Of a DNA stretch of 36,197 bases, positions 17,722-26,770 are shown one piece after another. Below the pieces are notes generated by a model, which worked only from the letters and a program-made list of their open reading frames with translations, did not search any database and was not told the origin of the DNA. The DNA is from Aureococcus anophagefferens (lineage: Eukaryota > Sar > Pelagophyceae > Pelagomonadales > Pelagomonadaceae). The position numbers were made by a program, and so were the translations under genes. The DNA lies in NCBI RefSeq assembly GCF_000186865.1, contig NW_008705564.1:122502-158698 (forward strand), given 5' to 3'. Numbering within the stretch: the stretch's first letter is position 1; each line of letters begins with the position of its first letter.

Positions 17722-19686
17722 ATGCGATCTTTTTCAGGGCCGCGCTGCCCCGACGTCGCCGCGGTCGTCGCGGGGCCGCGGCTCCCGCGGCCGCGCTCGC
17801 CTCCGACGCGCTCCGCCGCGTGGATCGACGCGCGGCTCCTCACCGTCGACGGCGCGTGCGCTCCCTACGTCGCGGCGACCGCCGTACTTTCGCGCCGGGC
17901 GGCCCCCGACGTGGCCGCGCCGGTCGTCGAGATCGTCAGTCGTCGCGGACCGTCGTTCGGCGACTGGCGCGTCTCGACGGCGCCGCACCGCGGGGACGCG
18001 CTCGCCGCGGACGGCGCCGACGCCCTCGCGCTCGCGCGGCGCTTCGCCGCCGTCGTGGCGCGGCTCTCGGCGACGGCCGTCGCGGCGACCCTCGCGTCCG
18101 CGCGGCGGGCGCCGGGGCCGACCGTCCCGTCGGGGGGGTCGCCGCGGAGGCGTCGCGAGGGCCGCGTCGTCGCCGCGTCCGTCTCCGGCTTCTTCGTCGA
18201 GGGCATGGTCGCAGCGCGTCCGGCGGCGGTCCGCGCCGCCGCCGCGAGGACGGACGTCGTCGTCGCGCCGCGTCCGGCGCGAGCGCCTTCGACCGGCGCG
18301 TCCGCGGACCTCGTCGTCGCCGTCGCGCCGGCGCGGCGCGCGGCCGGCGTCGACGTCTGGGTCGCGACGCGCGCGCGCGCTCGGGACGTCGCCGCGCTCG
18401 CCCGCCGCTGGTGCTATAGCGCCGCGGTGGCGGCCGTCGCCGCGCGGCGGCGGCCCGCGGCGGCGCCGGCGGCCCGCGCCGCCGCGGCCGCGGTCGCGCG
18501 GGCCGTCGTCGCCGCGGACCGCGCGCTGCACCTGCGCGTCGTCGAGACGCCGGCGACGGCCCTCGGCGACGTCGCCCGCGCCGTCGCGGCGCTCGGCGAC
18601 GTCGCGCGGCTCCGGGTGCACGTCGTCGGCGCCGCGCGCTCCCGCCCCGCCGGCGCGGTCGCCGTCGCGGCCGACGCGGTCGTCTTCGCCGGCCGGCCGG
18701 CGGCGTCCCACCCGCTCCTCGGGTGCGGCGGCGTCGTCGTCGCGCTCCTGGGCGCCCGATTCGAGGCGGGCCGCGTCCTCGACGCGCTCGAGGCAAGCGC
18801 CGCGGGCCTCGCGTCCGACGTCGCGGCGGCGCCGCCCGCGCTCCTCGAAGGGTCGTTCGGGGACGACGCGACGGCCTGCGCCGCCGCGCTCCCGCGCGCC
18901 GTCGCGTCGGCCGTCCTCGCGCCCCCGAGGACCGGCGACGGCGGCGTCGTCGCGGCGGCCTGGGACCGCGCGGGCGTCCTCGTCGTCGAGCTTCGCGACG
19001 CGCGGACCATGAACGCGATGACGCCGGCGCTGCTGCGCCGCCTCGACGGCGCGCTCCGGGCCGCGGCGTCCCGCGCCGCCGTCGGCGTCGTCCTGCGCGC
19101 CGCGGGCCCCCACTTCTGCACGGGCGGCCGCTACGGCGCGCGGCCGAAACGGCCCGCCTGGTGGGCCGAGACGCGGCCGGGCGCCGCCGCGGGCCGCGTC
19201 CTCGACGCCCTGCGGTCCCTGCCCCTGCGCAGCGCGGCGGTCTGCCGGGGCGCGGCCGTCGGCGGCGGGGTCATGCTCGCCCTGGCGGCGGATCTTCGCT
19301 GGGCGACGCCCGCGACCGCGTTTCGGTTGGCCGTCGCGGCCGCGGGCCGGTCGCCGCTGCTCGGCGCGACGGCGCGCCTCCCGTTCCGCCTCTACGTCGA
19401 CGACCCGCGCCTGGGCGCGGACGCGGCGCGGACCCTGGGCTTCGTCCACGCCGTCGCGGGGGACGAGGCCGCGGCGTCGCGGCGCGCGCGCGACTTCGCG
19501 GCGCGAGCGGCGAAGGTGGCGCGTTTGGAAGCGGACCACGTGTCGAAACAAGAGCTCTGGCTCTGCGCCGAGACGTCGCTGCGCCGGGAGACGCCGCGCA
19601 GCGCCGCGGCGCGTGCCCGCCGGCCGGCCGACGACGACGACCGGGTGGAACCGCGGCTCGAGGCCGCTCCCGCGGCGCCCGAGGCG
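17722..19686 (+). CDS. PKS segment 5: domain X and crotonase-like domain A
   Basis: An ATG at 17722, preceded by AT-richer DNA (17680-17720), could begin a new gene; the pyrimidine-rich CTTTTTCAG just after it also looks like a splice acceptor. Domain X (about 17.76-18.9 kb, 380 residues) is Ala-rich with blocks VVEIVSRRGPSFGDWRV, ALARRFAAVVARL and AADAVVFAGR. It recurs at 35.1 kb and may be a diverged crotonase pair, but I do not assign a function. Crotonase A (about 18.93-19.55 kb) is clearer: MNAMTPALL, oxyanion block HFCTGG, and GAAVGGGVMLALAADLRW. The two Glu used by enoyl-CoA hydratases are replaced (Met and Ala), so hydration is unlikely; a decarboxylase or non-catalytic role is possible. 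It ends just before ACP3. Confidence 0.65.
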
Positions 19687-20913
19687 CCGCGGACGGCCGC
19701 GCCGGCGCTCGAGATCGAGGCGCGCGTCGCGGCCATCGTCCGCGAGTTCCTCGACGGCGACGTCGCCGCGGACGCGCCGCTCCTCGACGCGGGCATCGAC
19801 TCGCTGTCCGCGTCGGAGCTCGCGACGAAGCTGGCGGCCGCGTTCGGCCGCGGCGACGTCGGCGCGACGCTCCTCTTCGACCACCCGAGCGTCGCCGCCG
19901 TCGCCGCGCTCCTCGCCGAGGCCGCCGCGGCGCCGACCGTCGCGCCGACCGTCGCGCCCCCCGCGGAGCCGACCGACCGGGACGGTCGCCCCCTCGTCGC
20001 CGCGGAGCTCCGCGGATCCGTCGCGGTGCTCGCCCTCGACCGCCCGGACGTCTTCAACGGCGCCTACGGCATGGAGCCGGCGCTCGCCGCGGCTCTGGAC
20101 CGCGTCGGAGAACGCGGCTCCTGCTCGGGCTGCGTCGTCACGGGCCGGGGCCACGCCTACCACGTCGCCGAGCACCGCAACCAGATCGACTTCGAGCCGG
20201 CGTCGCGGCGGTTCGCGTTCACGCGCGACTACCTCGTGGCCTACTTCGCGGCCTTCGTCGCGTTCCCGAAGCCCCTCGTCGCCGCGCTCAACGGGAGCGC
20301 CTACGGCGGCGCCGCGACGAGCACGAGCCACGGCGACGCCGTCGTAGCGGTCGACGCCGCGGAGCTGAGCTTCCCCTTCCGCCGCTGGCGCGTCGTGCCC
20401 GAGGGCTGCGCGACGGCCCACCTCGCGCGCCTCGCGGGGCAGGGGTGTGCCGCGCGCCTCCTCGGGGGCTGGGTCCCCGCGGGCGACGACGCCCGCGGCG
20501 CCGGGCTCGTCGACGACGTCGTCGCGGCGGCGGAGCTCGTCGCCGCGGCCGCGGCGCGCGCGGCCGGGCCGCGGACGCCCCGGGGCCGCGGCGCCGAGGC
20601 CGAGGCGACGGCGGAGTACCTCTTCGTGAACTTGTGCGAGGAGGACGCCCTCGGGCTGTCCTTCGTCGCGGCGCCGTTCCTACGGTCGCAGGTGGCCTTC
20701 TTCGGGAGGCGGCTCGGCGCGGCGCTCGGCGCCTGGCGCGCGCTCGCGGAGACCGCGCCGCTCTTTCGCTACGACGCCGCGGCGGCGCCCGCCTACGTCG
20801 CGGAGGCGCGCCGCTGGCGCCTGGCGCCCGCGGCCGGCGGGCGCGACGCGGCCGCGGCCGCGGTCGCCGCGGTCGTCGGCGGCGGCGCCGCCGCCGCGCC
20901 GCGACCCGCCGCG
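19687..20913 (+). CDS. PKS segment 6: ACP3 and crotonase-like domain B (enoyl-CoA isomerase type)
   Basis: ACP3 (about 19.71-19.93 kb) has LDAGIDSLSASEL with the carrier Ser at 19801. Crotonase B (about 19.98-20.83 kb) follows the Delta3,Delta2-enoyl-CoA isomerase pattern: LDRPDVFNG, FPKPLVAALNGSAYGG, and FPFRRWRVVPEGCATAHL. In ECI2-type isomerases the Glu of the PEGC motif is the catalytic base, here at 20401-20403. The hydratase Glu residues are absent. This predicts a shift of a double bond on the ACP3-bound chain rather than hydration. An ACP flanked by two crotonase domains is reminiscent of beta-branching cassettes of bacterial trans-AT PKSs, but no HMG-CoA synthase-like domain is visible. 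Confidence 0.78.
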
Positions 20914-23040
20914 CTCGAGGCATCGCCGTCCGCGCCCGCCGTGGCCGTCGACGGCGCGACCTGGGTGTTCCCGCGACGGCTCTCGACCGCGGCGGCGCTC
21001 CGGTCGGCGCTCGCCTCGGGATTCGCGTTCGCGTCGGAGGCGCCGGTCTCGAGATACGCCGCCGGTCGAGGCGCGGCGCGCTACGGCGCCTTCCTCGGCG
21101 GCGCCGTCGCCCTCGAGGCCCGCGCCTGGGCCATGACGCCCGTCGAGGTCCGGGCCGCGGACCCGCAGCAGCTCCTGCTCCTCGGCGTCGTCGCGCCGCG
21201 GCGCGGCGCCCCGGGCGACGGCGTCGCGGTCTTCGTCGGCGCGTCCGGCGGGACCTTCTTCGCCCGGAGCGGCGCGGACGCGACGCCGGGCGGCGTCTAC
21301 GCCGCCACGAGCGACGCGCTGGCCATCCTCGCGGGCCGCGCGTCCTTCGTCTTCGGGTTCACGGGCGAGTGCGCGGCCGTCGACACGGCCTGCTCGTCGA
21401 CGCTCGCGGCGCTCCACGTCGCCCGGCGCTCCGGCGGCCGCGCCCGCGTCTGCGGCGTCGGCCTGCTCGAGGCGACGACGACGCGGCGCACGGCCGCGGC
21501 GGGCATGCTCTCGCCGCGGGGGCGGTGCCACGCGTTCGACCGCCGCGCGGACGGCTTTTCGCGCGCCGAGGGCGCCGCGTGCTTCTCCGTCGTCGCCGGC
21601 GGCGGCGCGTACGACGTCGTCGGCACGTCCCTCCAGCAGGACGGCCCCAGCGCGAGCCTCACGGCGCCGAACGGCTCGTCGCAGCGGCGGCTGCTCGCGG
21701 CCGTCGACGTCGCGGGGCTCGACGCCGCGCTCGAAGCCCACGGCACGGGCACGGCCCTGGGCGACCCCGTCGAGGTCGGCGCCGCCGTCGGCGCCCTCGC
21801 CGGGCGGGTCGTCCGGGCGGCGGCCGTCAAGGCCAACGCGGGCCACCTCGAGGCCGCCGCGGGCGCCGCGGGCCTCGCGGCGCTCGCCGCGGCGGCCTCG
21901 GGCGGCGCGGTCCCCCCGAACGCGGCGCTCCGCCGCCTCAACGCGCACCTGCGCTCCGCGCTCGCGTCGGCGCGGTTCCGCGCGGCCGCCGCGGCGACGG
22001 ACGCGCCGCCGCGCGGCCGCGTCAGCTCCTTCGGCTACGGGGGCACCATCGCGCACGGCGCCGTCTCCGCGACGCGGCCCCAGCCGCGCGCGCCGCCGCC
22101 GCGCGCGTCGCTCCACCGCGCCGCGGCGCTCCACGACCGCCTCGTCCGTCGCGAGGGCCGCTGCGCCCCGTCGTCGACGGGCGCCGTCGCGGTCGCGCGC
22201 GCGGACGCGCACGTCGTCCGCGGCGAGGTCCTTTTCCCCGGCGTCGCCTACGTCGAAGTCGCGGCGACGTCGCTGCGGGACCTGGACTTCGTCCGGCCCT
22301 GCGTCATGCGCGGCGACGCGGAGTTTCGCATCGAACGCGCCGAGGACGGCGCCCTGGAGATCTCGAGCCGCGCGGGGGGCTCCTTCGCGCTCCGCGCGCG
22401 CGCGCGACTCCTCGATTTCGCGGCGCCCGGACGGCGCGCGTCTCGCGCCAGGGTGTATCGGGAAGCTTCGTCGGTCGTGCGGGCGACGGTCTCCACGCGT
22501 CGCGTCTTCCCGCGCGCTCGATGCCCTCCGGCGACCCGGACGCCGCGCGCGCCGCGGGCGACGCGACCGGCCGTTCCGCCGCGGCGACCGCGGTACGCCC
22601 CGCCGGTCCGCGTCGCCGGGGCGCCGGCTGCGGCGCGCGCGACGCGCAGCTGGGCATCGCTCCTGGGCCTCTTCGAGCCGCCGCGCCCGCGACGTCGCGA
22701 GCCCGCGGTCGCGGCGCTGGCGCCGCGCGCGCGCGCGCCGCCGCCGCGGGCGTCCGCCGCGACGCGACCGGCGCGCGCGACGAAACCGTCCGCGCGCGTC
22801 TCCTCGGCGAGCGTCGCCGGGACGGTCGCCGCGACGACGCGGGCGCTCCTCGGCACGGAGGTCCCGGGCGACGCGTCGCTCATGGCCGCGGGCCTCGACT
22901 CGCTCGGAGCCGCGGAGCTCGCGAGGAGTTTGGCCGCCGCGCTCCGCGCGGACGTCCCCTCGACGCTCGTCTTCGACCACCCGTCGGCGGCGGCCATCGC
23001 CGCGGCCCTGGCGCCGGCGGGCGTCGCGGGGCCCGCGGCG
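20914..23040 (+). CDS. PKS segment 7: KS3 - DH2 - ACP4
   Basis: KS3 (about 20.94-22.07 kb): TWVFPRRLS near the N-terminus, ADPQQLLLL, Cys in DTACSST (21391), EAHGTGTALGDP, KANAGHLEAA, then SSFGYGGTIAHG. DH2 (about 22.2-22.4 kb): HVVRGEVLFPGVAYVEVA with His 22210 in HxxxGxxxxP, followed by FVRPC and EISSRAG; no second hotdog. The linker 22.4-22.8 kb is Arg/Ala/Pro-rich. ACP4 (about 22.81-23.02 kb): MAAGLDSLGAAEL with Ser 22900 and STLVFDHPSAAAIA. No stop or frame change occurs in this module, so it shows what an intact unit looks like. Confidence 0.87.
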
Positions 23041-25740
23041 CTCCCGAGGGCCGTGTCGCGTGAGAGGCTCCCGGAAGCGTCTCCCGAGGCCCGCGTCGCG
23101 CGCGCGTCGCGGCTCTTCCCCGGGGGGCCGGGCCTGCGGCCGGCGAGCCGCTGGGCGATCCACGCGACGGAGTTCCACGCGTTCCCGCCGCCCGAGGCGT
23201 CGCGCTACGGCGCCTTCGCCTTCGATGGCGAGGCGCGATTGGAAACGTCGCGCTTCGGCGCGTCGCCGGCGGAGGCGCGGGCCCTGGACCCCCAGAGCGG
23301 CCTCGTGCTCCACGCCGCCGCCGAGGCCGCCGGCGACGCGCGCGATCTGGGCGTCTTCGTCGGCGCCGGGGCCTGGATCCGCGGCGCGAGCCTGCCGGGC
23401 CGCGGCGACGCGCGGCCGAATTCGGTCTACGGCGCGACCGCGACGGCTCTTTCGCTGCTCAGCGGGCGCGTGTCCTACGCCCTCGACCTCGCGGGCCCCT
23501 GCGTCTCCCTCGACACGGCCTGCTCGTCGTTTTTGTTCGCCCTCGCGCTCGCCGCGCGCGAGCCGGGGGCGCTCGCGGCGTCCGTCGGCGTCTTAGCGAC
23601 GGACGCGACGTTGGCCTTCGCCGCCGCGGGCATGCTCGGCAACGCGGGCCGCTGCCACGCCTTCGACGCCCGCGGCGACGGCTACGTGCGCGGCGAGGGC
23701 TGCGCGGCGGCGCTCCTGGGACGCGCGGGCGCGTCGCGAGTCGCCGACGTCGCGCTCGGCCACGACGGCGCGTCCGCGTCCCTCACGGCGCCCAACGGCG
23801 CGGCCCAGCGGCGCCTCCTGGCGCGCGTCGCCGTGCCGGGCGAGCCTAGTGCAAACCTCGAAGCCCACGGCACGGGCACGGCGTTGGGCGACCCCGTCGA
23901 GGTCGGCGCGGCGACGAAACAGCTCGGCCGCGTCGACGCCGCGTCTTCCAAGGCGCTCCGGGGCCACCTCGAGGCGTCCGCGGCCGCGCTGGGCCTCCTC
24001 GGCGCCGTGCGACGCGTCCTCGCGACGTCGCTCGGGAACGCGAACGCGCTCCTGCGGCGGCGCAACGCGCACCTGTCGTCCTTCCTGTCCGCGGGCGCGT
24101 GCGTCGCCGCGGCCGACGATGCCCCCGCGGCGGCGCGCGGCGCGCGGCTCAGCGCCTTCGGCTTCGGCGGCGCGCTCGCCCACGGCGCCTTGTACGCGGC
24201 GACGATCGTGCGCCGCGGCGCCGTCGGCGTCGCCTGCTCGGAGTTCCGGCGGCGGGCCATGGTCGGCCGCGAGCCGTTGTTTTTCCACGTCGGCCTCCCG
24301 CCCGCGCGCGCGGGCCCCGGGGACGCGCTCGTCGTCGAGGGCGTCTTCAGCCGGCGCGCCTACGCCGCGCTCGGCGACCACGTCGTCGTCGGCGCGACGA
24401 TCTTCCCCGGCGTCGCCTACACGGCCGTCGTCATCACGGGCCTGGCGCAGGCGCGGTCCGCGTCGGAAGCTTTGGTCCTCGAGGCCATCGAGCTCGGGCG
24501 GCCCTGCCGCGTGCCCCCGGGCGGCGGCGCCGTGTTTCGGTTTGCGTCGTCGGCGGTGGACGCGTCCTACGAGATCTCGTCCTACGTCGCCGCCGACGAG
24601 CGCTTCGTGGTCCACACGCGCGGCCGCGAGGCGTCGGCGTCGGCCGCGCGCGCGCACCGGGGGCGGGCCGTGGACCTCATCCGCAAGAACCGGCGGCGCC
24701 GATGGCGCGAGACGGCGACGCCGTCCTACGTCGGCCTGCGCACGAAGCGCGGCGAGAACGGCGTCCTCCAATCGCCGCCGCCGCCGCCCAAGGCCGCGAC
24801 GTCGATCCCGTCGGCCATCGGGGCCATCGTGCCCGCGCCGGCGCTCGTGCGCGCGGTCGCTTTGAAGGACCGCGCGACCATGTTCCAGACCTGCGCCTGG
24901 GCGACGCTGTGCTGCCCTCTGGTCAAGTCGGACGAGATCCAGATCTCCGGGAGCCTGCTGCTCCCAGGCGCGCGCGGCGACGTCGGCGACGACGACGCGT
25001 ACCGGCTCCACCGCCTAAAGGTCCGGGGCCTCGAGCCGCCGCGGCCGAAGCCGCCCGCGGTCTGGGAGGCGCGCGAGCTGCCGGCCTGGACCTTCGACAG
25101 GGCTGCGACGACGGGGGCCGTCATGGCGGAGGCGACCGCGGAGGCCCCGACGGCGCCGCGCCTTCGTCCGGGGACCAGACCACAACCCGGGCCGCTCCGC
25201 GTCGTCGCGCGCGGCAACATCGTGTCCGTCGCCGCGCGCGGCGGCCGCCCCCTCGTCGCCGTCGCCACCGCGGACCCGCCGGGCGCCGCCGCCGCGTTCC
25301 GGCGATGCCTCGCGGCCCTCACGGGCAATCCGCTCACGGCGCGGCCGGACCGGCCGCCGCCGCCGGCGACGCTCAGGCGCGTCGCGAGCTGGGAGGCGGC
25401 GGCGCTCGCGCCGTCCTCCGCCAAGGACGACGCCGCCGACTTCATCCTCTCGCGGCTCAAGGCGCGCGGCGACATCGTCGTCACCAAGGACGCGCGGATT
25501 TTAGACGCGGTTTTGGCGAAGATCGAGACCATGTACGGCGCCCTGGCCTTCTCCGCGCTCCGGGCGACCTTCGTCGCGCGCATCGCCGCCAAGCTCCGGG
25601 ACGCCCTCGAGCAGCGCTACGAGGTCGAGCTCGCGCCGAATCTGCTGGAGCTCTACCCGACGCCCGAGGCCATCGGCGCGCACGTCGCCGCGCTCCTCGG
25701 CGACGAGCCCGCCGCGGAAACGTCGCCGCGCGCCGGCGGC
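23041..25740 (+). CDS. PKS segment 8: KS4 - DH3 - extended region - ACP-like a
   Basis: KS4 (about 23.1-24.2 kb): RLFPGGPG, LDPQSGLVL, Cys in DTACSSF (23521), EAHGTGTALGDP, SKALRGHLEAS, LSAFGFGGALAHG. DH3 (about 24.35-24.65 kb): DHVVVGATIFPGVAYTAVV with His 24379. It is followed by about 280 residues not seen after other DHs (DLIRKNRRRRW, ATMFQTCAWATLCCPLV, LRVVARGNIVSV). This may be a diverged second half of the DH or a unique domain; I could not find the expected HPALLDA-type motif. ACP-like a (about 25.48-25.71 kb) ends with VELAPNLLELYPTPEAIGAH, the usual end of a carrier protein, but the Ser motif is replaced by ALAFSALRATF. Such a domain may bind without carrying an arm. Confidence 0.75.
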
Positions 25741-26017
25741 GGCGCGCGGTCGCCCGCGTCCATCGCGGCGACGCTCGCCCTGCTCGCCGCGCGGCTGCCC
25801 GCGCGGCGGCCGGCGGCCGACGCGCCGGCGACGACCGGCCCGCGCGCGGACCCGCGCGCGGCGACGCTCCGCCTCGTCGCCGCGGCCGCCGCGCCGCGGT
25901 CGCCGCCCGACCGTCGCCGGGGCCTCGCGTTCGCGGAGCGCCCGGCGCGGGCCGCGCCCCGGCGCGTCGGCCGCCGCCGCGGCGCGCGCGGCGCCGCCGC
26001 CGGTCGCCGCCGCCGCG
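25741..26017 (+). other. Linker where the PKS frame changes from 1 to 2
   Basis: Upstream conserved domains are in frame 1 and downstream ones (ACP5 onward) in frame 2. Both frames are open through this Ala/Pro/Arg-rich linker, so the crossing point cannot be fixed; frame 2 looks natural from about 25.955 kb (ASAAAAARAAPPPVAAAAV). A short intron, a true gene boundary or a one-base sequencing slip could each explain it; a C7 run follows at 26021-26027. Confidence 0.7.
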
Positions 26018-26770
26018 GTGCCCCCCCACTCGCCGGGCCGCGAGGGCCGCCCGGCGCCGCACTCGCCGCCCGGCAGCCCGCGGCGGCGCGGCGCCGAGGG
26101 CGGCCCACGGTCCGCGGTCGCGACCGTGGAACGGGCCGTCTTCGACGTCGTCGGCGCGGCCGTCGCGCGCGACGCGCCGCTCCTCGCGAGCGGCCTCGAC
26201 TCGCTCGGCGTCTCCGAGCTCGCCGGCGCGCTGTCGGCGGCCTTCGGCATCGCCCTGGAGCCCACGTTCCTCTTCGACCACCCGACGATCGCCGCGGCGG
26301 CGTCGGGCGTCGTCGCGGCGCTCCGCGCCGCGGACGCGGCCGCGGGCGCGGACGCCGCGGTCGACGGCTGGAACGTCACCGACGCCGCGGTGCTCGCGCT
26401 CTAGATGAAGCGGCGCATCGCCCAGGTCATCAACACGGCCGTGGCCGTCGACGAGCCCATCATGGAGGCCGTCGACCGGCGCCTCGCGGCCCAGGTGCCC
26501 TCGGAGAGCGCGAAATCGACGATCGCGTCGCGCCGCGGCACCATCGCGCCCATGCTCGACATAAAGACGTCCATGCGCATCATGTTCGCGGGCCAGTTCG
26601 TCGAGATGGCGAGCGAGAAGCTCGGCATCCCCGTCCCCGCGGACTTCCTCGAGGCTTATCCGACGATCGCGCTCGCGGCCGAGGCCCTCGTCGACCTCAA
26701 GCGCGGGGCGCCCCGGGACGACGACGCCTCGACGGAGTCCGACGCCGAGCTCCGCGAGGACAGCGCGCCG
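26018..26770 (+). CDS. PKS segment 9: ACP5 and ACP-like b
   Basis: ACP5 (about 26.12-26.34 kb): LLASGLDSLGVSEL with Ser 26201 and PTFLFDHPTIAAAA. An in-frame TAG at 26402 is followed directly by ATG (VLAL-stop-MKRRIAQV). The next unit, ACP-like b (26.41-26.71 kb), reads MRIMFAGQFVEMASEKLG then IPVPADFLEAYPTIALAAEA. The end has the carrier-protein signature (compare LLELYPTPEAI in ACP-like a) but there is no DSL motif. Together with ACP-like a this makes three consecutive carrier-like domains, two of them probably without a phosphopantetheine arm. Unlike the linkers, ACP-like b is rich in Met, Ile and Lys, so it is under a different constraint and likely folded. Confidence 0.7.
26402..26404 (+). 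other. In-frame TAG stop 6 (between ACP5 and ACP-like b)
   Basis: Followed immediately by ATG in the same frame. It lies at a domain junction, so of all the stops this is the one most compatible with a true gene end and new start. Confidence 0.75.
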
